DNA from: Platanthera guangdongensis
Taxonomy: Eukaryota; Streptophyta; Magnoliopsida; Asparagales; Orchidaceae
Direction of reading: 5' to 3'
NCBI GenBank assembly: GCA_039583875.1
Contig: CM077155.1
Span: 10,891,046 to 10,955,045, forward strand
Length of the DNA stretch: 64,000 bases
Numbering within the stretch: the first letter of the stretch is position 1; each line of letters begins with the position of its first letter. The notes under the pieces were generated by a model, which saw only the letters and a program-made list of their open reading frames with translations, was not told the DNA's origin and made no database searches. Both the position numbers and the translations under genes were made by a program. Below are positions 28,821 to 40,582 of this stretch, piece by piece.

Positions 28821-31800
28821 TCATGGGTAGAATCGCTTCAAGTCATCGCCACTCCAGGTGTGGCTCATGGTCCTACCCTCTACATCCTGGAGGTGGTAAC
28901 CTCCTGTTCTCAGGACCTTCTCAACAATATAAGGCCCTTCACAATTTAGGTTAAGTTTGCCCACGGGGGCGGACCTTCCCACAACATTAACTTTCTTTAG
29001 CACCAGATCTCCTTCCGCAAATTGTTTGATCCTAATATGCTTGTCGAAGTATCTTGCCATCCGTCGTTTAACCTCTTCCTGCCTGATAGCTGCTACGTCG
29101 CGCAGCTCTTCCATCATGTCCAGTGAGAGGCTTAAGCCTCCTTCATTCTCCAGCCTCCAAGCCTCGTCTCCATCACCCGCAGGCACAACTCGTGGGGATC
29201 AGACCTCAAATTCTACAGGTAGGACCGCCTCACACCTGTGGGAAAGTTTGAATGGGGTCTCGCCGGTAGCCGTGTTCGGAGTTGTCACAAGGCCCACAAA
29301 ACTGAGGGGAGCTGTTCCACCCAGCTCCCCCTCAAGTTCTCCACCTTCTTCTTGAGCAGGTTCACGATAATTTTGTTAGCCGCCTCCACCTGGTCGTTGC
29401 TCCTGGGGTGGTGGACGGAGGCAAACCTGAGGTCGATGCCCAGCAGGGTGTAGAAACTTATAAACTCCTCGCTTGCAAATTGAGGACCATTGCCCATGAC
29501 AATGGCCTGGGGCAGCCCGTGCCTGCAGATGATCTCCCCCAAACGAAATTCCTGATGACTTGGGAGGTTACTTTGTCCAGCGCCTTAACCTCCAGCCACT
29601 TAGAGAAGTAGTCAATCATAACCAAGAGGAACCTCCTTTTCCCACTAGCCGGAGGGAAAGGCCCAACTAGATCCATCCCCCAAATAGCAAACGACCACAG
29701 TGCTGTGATGCTTCAGAACCTCTGAGCTGCCTGGAGCTGGAGGGGGTGTAGAGCTGGCATTTTTGGCACCTCCTCGCAAACTCCACAACATCCTTCCTCA
29801 GGGTGGGCCAGAAGTACCCCTGCCTGACCACCCTTGCTTCCAACGTCCTACCTCCGGAATGGCTTCCACATTCCCCAGAGTGCACCTCCTCCAGAATCCA
29901 CCGGGTCACCTCTCCCGTCACACATCGTGCCAGAAGAACCGAAAGCATCTTCCGATGTAGACTTCCTTCATGCATGAGATAGTGGGCCGCCTAATGCCGA
30001 AAGTTCTTTGCTTCCTTGATCCCCTCAGGGAGGTTGCCTGTGACAAAGAAGGTCACGAAGGGATCCACCCATGAGGGTCGCCGATCTACTTCTATGAGCT
30101 CCCCTTCCTCGATCGCTGGATGAAACAGACCAGTCAAGGTTCCTCCTCCCCGAGGTACAAATTTAGCCAAATGATCGGTAACGGAACTCTCTTCTCTTGG
30201 AATGTGTTGGATGGAGAACGTCCAGAACCCCCGATAATCTCCCTCACCTTGGACAAGTACCTCACAAGGGTGGGTTCCCGAGCTTCGAACTCCTCTCAGA
30301 TCTGCGATGCCACCACCAATGAGTCCGTGAAAGCCTCCACGTCCTGGATCTCAAGCTCTCTTGCCAAACAAAGGCCGGCTATCACAGCCTCATACTCTGC
30401 CTGGTTGTTAGTTGCAGGAAAGTGCAAGACCAACGCCTGCTCTATGGTGACCCCTTGAGGACTTGTCAATATCGCCTGCTCCATCAACCGTCATCTTCCA
30501 TGCCTCCTGCGGTCGCGATTCCTCAGCCCCAACCTCCACAACGTAGTCTGCCAATAAGTCGGCCACTACTTATGCCTTGATGGAGAGCCTTGGTATGAAC
30601 GAGATATCGAATTCACTCAACTCGATAGACCACTTGGCCAGTCTACCCGAGTGCTCCACTCCTTCAAAAATCTTACGGAGGGGATGATCCGTCACGACCC
30701 TGATGGAATGCGCTTGGAAATATGGTCAGAGCTTCCTGGCCGAAATGATCAAGGCGTATGCCAGTTTTCTAAGATAGGGCAGCGAAGCTCCACCTTCTTT
30801 AGGATCCTGCTCACATAGTAGATTGGCAGCTGCTTCCTACCTTCTTCCCTAACCAGGACAGAGCTCACCGCCTCTACTCCCACTCCGAGATACAAGGCCA
30901 AGTCCTCCCCCTCCTTCTGGCTTTGAAGTAGAGGAGCCAGGGAGAGCTGCTTCTTCAGCCCTTGAAAAACTTCTTCACATTCGGCCGTCCACTCGAACCT
31001 TTGGTTACCCCGTAGCACTTTGAAGAAAGATGGGCATTTCTCTCCCGACCTGGAGAGGAATCTACTTAGGCCGGAAAGCTTGCCTGTCAAGAGCTGGACC
31101 TCCTTAGCATTGCATGGTGACTCCAACTCTAAGACAGCCTTCATCTTATCTGGGTTGGGTTCTACCCCCTCTGGGGTCAGAAGATGCCCGAGAAACTTCT
31201 CACGGCTTGCCCCAAAAACACACTTTAAGGGGTTCAGCCTCATCTTGAACTTCCGCACAGTGGCGAACGTCTCCTCCAGGTCTCGGAGATGCGAGTCCAC
31301 ACATTTACTCTTGACCATCAGGTCATCAACATAGACCTCCAGGTTCCTCCCCCTTTGGCCTTGGAAGACTCGATCCATCATGCGTTGGTATATAGCCCCT
31401 GCGTTTTTCAACCCAAAGGGCATCATCTTATAACTGAAGCATCCCTCCCTTGTGATGAAGGAGACGTCCTTGACGTCGAGAGGGTGCATTCGGATCTGGT
31501 GGTAACCTGAAAAAGCATCCAAAAAACTCATAATTGAAAAACCAACGGCTGAATCAACTAGCGCATCGATTCGAGGCAGTGTGTAGCAATCCTTGGGGCA
31601 TGATTTATTTAATAATGAAAAGTCAATACACATGTGCCACTTCCCTCCCCCTTTTTTCACCATTACCACGTTGCAAACCCAGCCCGGATACTGGATCTCC
31701 AAGATGAAGCCAGCCTCCAGAAGCTTCTTGATCTCCTCGCAGATTGGCTCTTCCAGCTTGGTTGTGATGGTCCCCATCTTCTGGCGTATGGGGCGTGTCT

Positions 31801-32001
31801 TAGGATCCAGGTTCAGGCGGTGGCAAGCCACATCCGCATCGATGCACGACATGTCAGTCGCACTCCAATCGAAGATGTCGACGTTGCTCTGGATGCAAGC
31901 CCGCACTCTCTCCTGGTCCTTGGGGCACAGACCCTCGCTGATCTGCACCTTTTGCACCTGTCCAGTGCTGGTGAAGACTTCCACACTCACCTCACCAGAA
32001 C
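28821..32001 (-). pseudogene. pol: Tat-lineage pol: RT, RNase H, second RNase H, integrase (broken; no gag or protease)
   Basis: RT comes first (from 32001 downward), with MCIDFSLLNKSCPKD, FLDAFSGYHQI and EVYVDDLMVKSK, so its catalytic Asp residues are kept. RNase H follows, then a separate second RNase H (30487-30296: FPATNNQAEYEAVIAGL, AFTDSLVVASQ). A second RNase H is diagnostic of the Tat lineage. Integrase has a zinc region (CQKCQLY, 29975-29667), core (MDLVGPFPPASGKRRF) and C-terminus to 28821. The core reads MGNGPQF where DNGPQF is expected, losing a catalytic Asp. Frames are split by stops and shifts. On the 5' side the RT region joins the LTR directly at 32001/32002, with no primer site, gag or protease. 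Confidence 0.85.
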
Positions 32002-32732
32002 TGTTGAAGCCAAAATTTGACTTCGACAAAAGTTCAAAAAATAGGGGTGTAGCCAACACCTACTCATCGCAAGCTCTGACCTCCGACTGGTCGTGAAGGA
32101 CTAGAAGTTGACCCAAAGCCTCAGCAGGGAGGTCCCACCGCTTACCCGGAAGATCTCTGAGAGCTTCCCCTCCAAAGCCAAAAGCTGGGCTTGGAGCTCC
32201 TCAGAAAGCACAGAAAAATCCTCTCAAGTCCCGGGCCAAAGTCTGTATGCTTCTGAAGAACCCCTATAGGTCTATTTATAGTTTTCTGAGTTGGATCTGC
32301 AAATAACCATACTGAGTTGACCTAAAATTACCAGAGTACCCCTAGTTGGGTCTGCCAACAGCCAAACTCTGTTGTTCTGAGGAGCTATATGCAGACCATC
32401 AAGGGCAAAAGGGTAAAATTACCCGGGGTAGAAGAGTATAATTCCCCTTGGGTAAAGATTTGCCAAAAATGGCCTTTTACCACACTACGAGTGGGAGAGC
32501 ACCTGGTGGCGAGACGGGCCTTCCCGCTCGTCTCGCGGGTATCCTCTGCTACGGGACACACTCGCCTATAAAGGCCTACTCACGTCCCAGAGGGGGCGTC
32601 TCGCCTACTGCAGAGACCACCCGCCTTGCCTCCTGCGAGTGGACCATTTTGTCCCACTCACCTATCAGCACCTCTCGCCTATCTTCCTTCTATTCACGTC
32701 TTGAGGGCCTCTCGCGAGCTCGAGGTTGTACG
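32002..32732 (-). repeat. 5' LTR of Tat-A (731 bp)
   Basis: Homologous to 13966-14697. TATAAATA lies on the minus strand at 32273-32280. The outer end reads TTGTACG (CA-type end mutated), followed by the target duplication CTGGT (32733-32737). Confidence 0.9.
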
Positions 32733-32737
32733 CTGGT

Positions 32738-35700
32738 GCTCCAGCTCCTAAAATGATACGGTCATAACCGACCGTTAGTCATAAAGACTAAGATATTATC
32801 ATCCTCGCCTCCCCCCGCGTCTCCTACGCACCGAGCGGGAGGACGAAAGCGGAGGACAACAAAGCAGTTTCAAAATAGACGCAGGTGATGGTGGATTTAT
32901 TCTATCATGGATATATTTCTAACAGTTATGTCATTACATTAGCAGTTCTATATATATAGCACATGCAAAGTAAGTAAGCAGTATTGAAAGAAGAGTGCAG
33001 TAAGTAAAGTAAGGAAAGAGCAGAAAGTAAACTATCTACCGCTACACTAACATCACAAGAGTACCTTAACTTATATGAATGCCCATACAAACTTATAATT
33101 TAAGGTTTCAGAAATATAACTTATCATATGAGAAAGAAGTTCACAACACTGGGTCACCCCGCTCGAGCAATAGTTTGCGGGCAAACTATGCAGCGGAAGC
33201 AATGTTGTGTCCATGTGTAAAAAGTCATAGAAAATAGTCCATTTAAACAATGAGTTAGGCCAATCCAATTAGGACACCACCTTAGTTTGAATTACCAAGA
33301 GGATTTTGTAGTGTATCCGAGTCTAAAATCTACCTCAGAGATAGATTGGTTAAGGTATGCGGATACCCATATTCACCAAGGGAAGAATTTGACACAAGAG
33401 TCACTGCTTAAGGCTTAAATTCTGATGTCCCTACTCCACTTATCGAGTGATATTATCACTTCTTACCCACGCTGATAATATCGCCTTAAGGAGAATTGGT
33501 GCATATAATCTATTAGTGGAATAGTAGGGTACTCGTAAACTTAACCGTCATACTGATGACTTGATTACGTTGAGACAACCACCGTGGCAAATACCAAAGG
33601 TAGAATAAGAATTCAAGTCTCAGAAGAAACTCATTTTGGTTGGGTCACATGTTGACCTTGAGAAGATTGTCGTATAAGTAATCTTAAGTGCTAAAGGTAT
33701 ATAACATATCAATTAGTCTCAAGGTGGAACTCCAAGTCTAAGATTGTTAGCCCTAAGTATTTAGGCATATATAAGATGATTGCACTATGGATATTAAAGA
33801 AATTTAGCCTAAAATGTATGGAGGCTTATCCTTTTGTTTATTGGGCTAAATTGGTAATGACTTGGATTTCCCTAGACCCTGTTTATAAAACATTGTGTCG
33901 CAAACATAGTAATCTAGAAGACTTGATTTATTCAAATGTTGCTCAAGTAAAGATGAGGTTTTGTATTCGCATAATCGGCAAGATAATCAACCCTCCCTAG
34001 AAGTTTGGGATATACGTAGAGGGTTGCCCGCTTGGATATATTACAACCTTAGAATAAGGAAAGTTTCCAAGAGACGTTAGAAACTTTCGCGGGCATGTGA
34101 ATCAGATCATTACTTGACACAACTTTAAGAGCGATTGTAATTTCATCAATGCATAATGATATGCTATATCCCAAGGAACAAAACAAGTTGTGTACAATCC
34201 ACAAGAATTCGAACATCAAGCTTTCCGAAAAAACTAAAATCAAAGAAATTTCGATGACACAAAGACTCTATGTATAACTAAAGGAGTGTGTTACCTCAAA
34301 AAAGCATGTCCCTAGATGCTCTAACACTTTAACCTAATCAATATAACACACGAGTAATGATTATATCGTCGGTTAAGGATTTGATTAATGAACTCAGATA
34401 TATTGCAAGAGAAAGCCAAGGTGAATTGAGAATTCAGTACAAGTCAGAAGGATAACTGAAATTTTTGCATAACTAGGGCTCATGATTATCACATATTAAA
34501 TGGGTACAATTGAGAGAAGTAAACACGATGATTGGTCACTGTTACCCGCGCCTTCCTAACATAGCCAGGTCAATAGGTTGGAAACATACAGATTAGGATA
34601 GGGGTAATGTCATGGTAATATGAAGGAGTGATTGCGGGTCTTAACTGTTATATGATTAGAAACCATAAGTGAGAATTCAAAGTGTTTGAATAATTTTTTT
34701 ATGACATTGGGAGTATAACGGCCCCAGGAAAATTTAAAATCAAGTGAAAAACAATACTGAATTGGAAGATATATATTATAAGTACTATCCTTTGGATGTG
34801 GCTCTAATGATCACAAGAATCAAAACAAAATTGTGTGATGATATAATAATTGCCTTCAGAAAGATTCAGAATTTATAGAGCAACTTATGACTATGAACAT
34901 GTTATTTTACTTAGAATCAAACATTATAATAGTTTGAAGGATTTGAAATGGCCACCTTGCGGGAAAATGCACTATCATGTTTAGTGAACTTAGTAAATTT
35001 GATCATGAGTAGGCAATACAAGCCCATCCTCACACAAAGGAACGAATAAATTCAACCTCACATATATTAGATAGTGGAAATTATGTATTTTTTGGGGGTA
35101 TATATAAACAATACACATATGTATGGTCTCTTGATTATGATGACGTCAAGAACTGGGGCACATAAGTTGATAACATTATAACCACCATTTTGAGGATTCA
35201 TGACTATGGAATATAGATTTTGACTATCAAAGGTGTACACAGTGAAATTGCACAATAATTAATGAGTGTTTAATCAGATTCTTTTTATGATGAAATCGAC
35301 TTGTGACGAATCTTATTATTTTGCAAGAATTCCTTATATCTCATCAATCAGGATCCAATTAGAAAAGCGATTGAGTGTCATGTTGTGAACATCAATATTA
35401 ATAATGATCGCTCGATGTATATATGAAAAGTTCACTCTACAAATTATGTATTTTTACTTTAGTAGAGGTGTAATATGTCATGAATTTGGGAAAAAAAGAG
35501 GGGGTGATAATCTTTTCATCAAATCTTAAGTTTGGAGATTGGTTAATCACTATGCATAATTTGGACCTTCGTCATAAATAAAACGATGATAACATATATT
35601 TGAAGATTCGATATGGTATAAGCTATAAGGCGTGAGACGATTCTAGAAGAGAAATCTAAGATTTGTGTGCACAATTCTACATATAAGATTATTGATTTTC

Positions 35701-35929
35701 ACGTACTTGATGATCATTGCTCGCAAGGGACTCCGAACCAACGTATGATTAAAGTTTATTTAATGGTAATGTGTCGGAAGACTTGGAAATATGCCCACGT
35801 AATCTTGATTATGAATATCCCAAAATATAATGAAAGTGCATTTGGAAGGGGATTGTTACCTCTGATAGAAACAACCACGAGGCCTATAGGGTAGGAATTG
35901 TCGGACGCCACTATCTCGGGTCTAGGATG
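32738..35929. other. Old AT-rich DNA, no gene recognised
   Basis: The first 500 bp may continue the retroelement LTR into which Tat-A jumped; a GCGGAAGC motif of Tekay-type LTRs lies near 33189. From about 33300 to 35929 I see only AT-rich sequence with short frames and no domain. If it is the body of the Tekay-like element whose 3' end lies at 35.9-36.5 kb, it has decayed or been replaced beyond recognition. Confidence 0.35.
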
Positions 35930-36494
35930 AGGATCCAATGGCACTCATATCAGATTATATTGAGGGTACAGATGCTCAGATACGGCTGATCAGGGACCAG
36001 ATGCTAGAGGCTCAGAGTCGGCAGGCCAAGTACTGCGATGCGGGCATCAAAAAGTAGAGATCCAGGTGGGATACAAAGGTTTCTTGAAGATATGTCTGGG
36101 GCATTGTGTCTCGCGGGTGCGGAGACACAAGAAGCTCAACCCTCGATTTATGGGACCATACTTGATCCAGGAGCGGATCAGTCTTTTGGCTTACATGCTG
36201 GAGCTGCCGTCAGAGTTAGGGACTCTGCATGATATTTTCCACGTCTCCTCGCTTCGGAGAGCTCTCCTTCGGCCAGAACATCATATTACCACTGCAGCAA
36301 GACCGGTAGCACCTGATAGATCAGTTCGTTTGGAGCCAGTCCGGAGCGATGATACGGCGATTCGAGTGCTGCGGAAGAAGGTTCCCTTGGTCAAGGTGTT
36401 GAGGTCCAACCACAGACGGGAGGAGCAAACTTGGGGGCCGATGGATCTTATGCGTGAACGGTACCCAGATCTTTTCGCCTCAGGTGTATTTTAA
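35930..36494 (+). pseudogene. C-terminal integrase and chromodomain of a Tekay-like element
   Basis: The frame 36066-36494 reads FMGPYLIQERISLLAYMLEL, LHDIFHVSSLRRAL and then VLRKKVPLVKVLRSNHRREE and MRERYPDLF, the C-terminal tail of Tekay/Del integrase with its chromodomain-like end. Upstream, 35930-36065 still shows the preceding integrase stretch in broken frames. It is on the plus strand, opposite to the Tekay-like element at 15-24 kb, and ends about 95 bp before the LTR start at 36590. Confidence 0.8.
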
Positions 36495-36589
36495 CTATGT
36501 TGAAAGTTTCTAAAAATTCTTGTGCACAGAAACCCCGTAGACCCGAGCTTGAATTTCGGGGCGAAATTATTCTTTTGTTTATTGGGATT
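36495..36589 (+). promoter_or_regulatory. Pol-LTR junction of the Tekay-like remnant
   Basis: GAATTTCGGGGCGAAATTAT near 36551 is the conserved block seen before the 3' LTR in this lineage. The usual GGGGGGA polypurine tract is not clear here (ATTGGGATT directly before TGTAAC). Confidence 0.5.
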
Positions 36590-38765
36590 TGTAACATCCC
36601 CTTCCCTACTAGACCCTAAAGATAGATTAGGTTAGGACATGTGGTGGGTGAATGGGGTTTACGCTAGGTTTGACCCATGGAGTTAGGGTGGATTCACATA
36701 GTGCCCACTATAGGGTTGGAGTCTAATCAGGTCAAACTAGCCCAAAATGGAATCATAGGTACACATTGACCCCACCACTATGCACCTAACCCTAAAAGCA
36801 ATCTAAGTGAACCAAAAACCACATTATTGGGTCAACCATTGACCCAAGTTGACTCAAGTCAACCATAACCCTAATTTGGTCAAATTCACACATATAAGCC
36901 CAATTAGCCTAAGTGGGGCATCACCATGGCCCAACCCATGTTGGGTGATGACATGGGGCTCATGACCATCAAGTGGGGCCAGCCCACTCATCAAGTTGAC
37001 CAAGTCAACCCTATAAGTCAACAAGTCAACAAATGGCCTAAAGGGAGAAAAAGGGAGGCCAAGCCCATTCCCAATGGGTAAAGCCCATGAGCCAAGGCCC
37101 ATGACCAGCCTAAATGGGTCAAATTACATCCCCCACCCCTGGTTTTGGAGGGTAGTGACATGCATGGGGGAGGTTTAGGAATTTGCTAAATGGAGGAGAG
37201 AGAAAAGAGAGGAAAATGGGGGACGAAGTCCATGTGGCCCTCCTCCTCGCTTCCCAAGCCTTGATCTGAGCTCACACATCATTTCCCAGCCATTTTCAGC
37301 AAGCTCCATGACACATAGCAACCATGGTGAAGCATCCTCTGCTAGGCCGAATTTACATATGCTCAAAACTACACAACCAGCCACCCCACCCCCATTTTGA
37401 CCTCACCATCAGCTTCAGAAGGCCGAGAGGAGTGAAATTCGATATCTGGATCGAAGCTTTTGGTGGAGAAGTGAGTTCGGGAGCAAGCTCGCCGGAGAGG
37501 AGAAATTCCATGGCCAACCACCGTCGCCGCCCCCGTCGGGCTCCGATTAAGGTCCGTTTCTCCTCCTCTCCCTCTGTGCTAGACTCATAGATCATTTAGG
37601 AGAGATTTCGAGCTCAATTGAGCTTGGATCCATGTGAGGCGTGGAAGAAAATCTCAAGCTTTTGAGCTTGCTCGGGATCGCCGGAGAGGCAGTTTTCGGC
37701 CACCATTTCGCCGCCAAACGTTGGCCACCACCTCAACGGAGGTGGTGGTGGTGGTAGCCGACCGTGGAGGCTAAGGGGTGGCCGGGAAATGAGGTTTGAA
37801 GGCACTCCAGGTCGGGGAAATCTCGGCCCTTGGCTGGAGGAGGAAGATGAACGGATGCCCTCCATTATTGCTTTGAGACTCGTGCTGTATTAATATATCA
37901 AACTTTAGTATTCTGTCACACTTATTTTTGTACCTTGCGGGCTAATTTTAGGCCTCTTGGATGCAGATTCAGAAAACGTGTTCAACATATAAAGTGTAGC
38001 CCTAGGTCTTAACTTTAATTTGACACACTAGAGTTGTAATTTGGAGCAGTATGCTCCCTGTAGGGCCATTCTACCAACACTGGTCCTAGGCTAGGGCAGA
38101 TCTTTAAATGAGTGTCCAAGCCAAACCCTAAGTCCACATGACCTAAGATTTTGTTCATGCACGTGATTAGGTCTTACTTAGATTCTGACCAAAAATGAGA
38201 ATTTTTGGAAATTATTTTTCCATAGTTTTTGGAGAAATATCATTTAATAAATTAATTGAATTTTTGGAGATATACAACTCCAAATGCCCCCAAATTTTGG
38301 TGTCATGTCCATTAGGTGAATATAAAACCATGGTAGAAATTTCAGATCATTTTGATCTCTGCATGTTTGGGAAATCCCACATGCATGAGATAGGTATGTT
38401 CAAATTTGGGGTGCCTATAGTAAAAATTGAAAATGGGAATTTAGCCAATTTGTACCATTGTATGTCCATGAAACTCTGGACAGAGGCTTATAGGGATGAA
38501 ATATACCTCCCATAGGAAGGTTGGGATTTTCGGGATCAAAAATCCCATTATTTGGAATTATTGGAAAATATGCCTAGTTAGGAAATAAATTTGAATCTAT
38601 GGCATATGAGTTTATTAAATTCTGAAATTTTGTCACAAGTTTTATTAGGTCATAGCTCACCACTGGAAAACTTTATGGGACTGTTAGGTAATGTTAACTT
38701 GAATTTTATGTAGAATTTACCATTTTGCCCATTATAGAAATTAATTAAAAATAAGGGTAATTATT
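36590..38765 (+). repeat. Left arm of a 6-kb inverted repeat; start of a Tekay-like LTR
   Basis: It begins TGTAACATCCCC after the chromodomain tail, so it is a 3' LTR in plus orientation. From about 36618 to 38765 it matches the reverse complement of 40583-42722, at roughly 90% or better in the stretches I compared. The small matching frames at 37614-37865 (minus) and 41483-41731 (plus), both starting MEGIRSSSSSSQGPRF, reflect this symmetry and are not evidence of a gene. The LTR may extend into the loop. Confidence 0.85.
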
Positions 38766-40582
38766 GTTAAAATATTATGAAAAACTTTATAATAGTTTAT
38801 TTCTGTGATTAAATCCCTGTTAAATTATTTGAGAATTTTTGGATGTCGCTATATGCTGAAAACCCTAATAATGACATTTTGGTAATATTGTTCATATGGA
38901 CATTAGTTAGGTCAAATCACTGTTTAGGATTTTGAAATTTTGTATTTAGCTTTATTATATCAACATGGATCCTCAGTAATTTTCATAGAATTTTTGATTG
39001 TATAAATATTATACTTCATTTGGAAAGTAGTCAATTGGTGGTTTAATATTAAATAGATATTAAATGGAATTTCATATAGGAAAATTATGAAAATTGGTAG
39101 GAAGTCATATTTAACCTCATGAAACATCTGATAAAGTTACTAGGTAGGCTGGACCATTATATATTGTACATCATGTGCAAGGTGACCTAGGTCACTCAAT
39201 TAAAAGAATTATTTTAGGCCCTTAACTCCTTAGAAAAATAATAAAACCTAGGATGGTCAACATCATACGTCATAGCAAACCATGATAAATAATTAGGGGA
39301 AGTTGACCCAAGAGTTTGGAAGACACGTCATACAGGTCAATATTAGGTCATGGGTGCGCTTAGTAAAAATAGCACACGATACTAGGACCCTCAGGGAATA
39401 AGGTTGTCAGTTGAGATGGAATCTATGTTGGGAAGATATACCCCGGTTGGTGTCCAATAGGTCACTTCTTGATAACGAGTGGTAGTGTAAAATCCCAAGG
39501 ATAGTGGCTAGAACGGAGATCGGCGGAAGACCGCCGCTCTCCTGATAACATTCTAAATTATTAGGTTTGTCTCAGAGTAACAATGAGAGTTGGTATGGAT
39601 AAGGGGTAGACATTAATAAAAGTAAATTTCCTTGAGAAAGGGAGCTTTGGGCTTCCGCCCATCGTAGTTCCTAGTGCCCCCGAGAGCCCTTCACCGGGCA
39701 TGCATGCCCTAGGCAGTCCTGGGGTTAACCCTAAGTTGCTAGGTGTAACAAACGTTAGACAAGAGTAGTCTAATAGGCTAAGATAACATGGTAACATTCT
39801 CACCCGTGAAGGGTTGGAGGGATTTAAAACTAAGGCATTGATGTGCATTACTCACCCGTGAAGGGTTGGAGAGATTCAGAACTAAGGCATTGATGTGCAT
39901 TCTCACCCGTGAAGGGTTGGAGAGATTCAGAACTAAGACATTGATGTGCATTCTCACCCGTGAAGGGTTGGGCGGATTCAGAACTAAGGCATTGATGTGC
40001 ATTCTCACCCGTGAGGGGTTGGAGGGATTCAGAACTAAGGCATTGATGTGCAATCTCACCCGTGATGGGTTGGAGGGATTCAGGACGGGTTGGTCCTGCG
40101 AGCAGGAGCTCGGGTTGGAATATCTTGCATGTGCATAAAAATAAACTTATGGCGGGTCATGCAGTACTGGGCCAATCGTCACACCGATGGTAGTACGGTG
40201 ACTCTGGCGAGGTGTGATGGTTTGAGGGGCCAGTGGGTTGTTTTACACTGCGGTCTGGAGGAAGATCCCCAAAAATGCACACTCGACCAAAAAGACTGGT
40301 AGGTAGCCAGCAAATAGTACGTAAATACTCTAGAGTACACCTAGGACGTGTACAGAGGCGTATGAGAGGTCTAGGCCTGGTAGTGTGTATACCCGCCTAG
40401 GAGTGGAGACGCCCGCTCCACTGCTGCCGTAGCCACAATGGTGGTACCAGAGAGTGATGCTAGCTCTAAAAAGCGGGAACTAAAGGTCTGTGATCACAGA
40501 GTTGTGTGTGTGAGTTTCACTTGCATGAATCATAACATGCATACATAACATACATACATATTTAGGTCATACGCACCATGGA
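38766..40582. other. Loop between the inverted arms
   Basis: About 1.8 kb without a recognised gene. The first part is AT-rich; then comes DNA with the 51-bp tandem array (39795-40085) and a more GC-balanced stretch to about 40500. By position it could be the R-U5 part of one of the two inverted LTRs. Confidence 0.5.
39795..40085. repeat. Tandem repeat, 51-bp unit, about 6 copies
   Basis: Unit: ATTCTCACCCGTGAAGGGTT, then GGAGGGATTCAGAACTAAGG, then CATTGATGTGC. Copies begin near 39795, 39848, 39899, 39950, 40001 and 40052. As 51 is a multiple of three, both strands show repetitive frames; I do not call them genes. Confidence 0.85.

Larger units (their letters stand above)
13966..32732 (-). 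mobile_element. Tat-A: Tat-lineage Ty3/gypsy element with two antisense accessory genes
   Basis: LTRs at 13966-14697 and 32002-32732 are flanked by CTGGT (13961-13965 and 32733-32737). Pol lies on the minus strand (28821-32001), so the right LTR is the 5' one. From pol toward the 3' LTR come a short tandem array (28385-28720), antisense gene 2 (25646-27532), antisense gene 1 (24568-25137 plus 14898-15284) and a polypurine tract. The Tekay-like element 15285-24562 is nested in gene 1. Gag, protease and primer site are absent. The two LTRs are diverged by a few percent by eye, so the insertion is not recent. Confidence 0.9.

Noticed and set aside
33300..35929. Short frames of 60-75 codons in AT-rich DNA
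   Set aside because: No homology, no conserved layout and lengths expected by chance.
37614..37865. Conserved small protein MEGIRSSSSSSQG, present twice (also 41483-41731)
   Set aside because: The second copy is explained by the inverted repeat of an LTR. No other sign of coding is seen.
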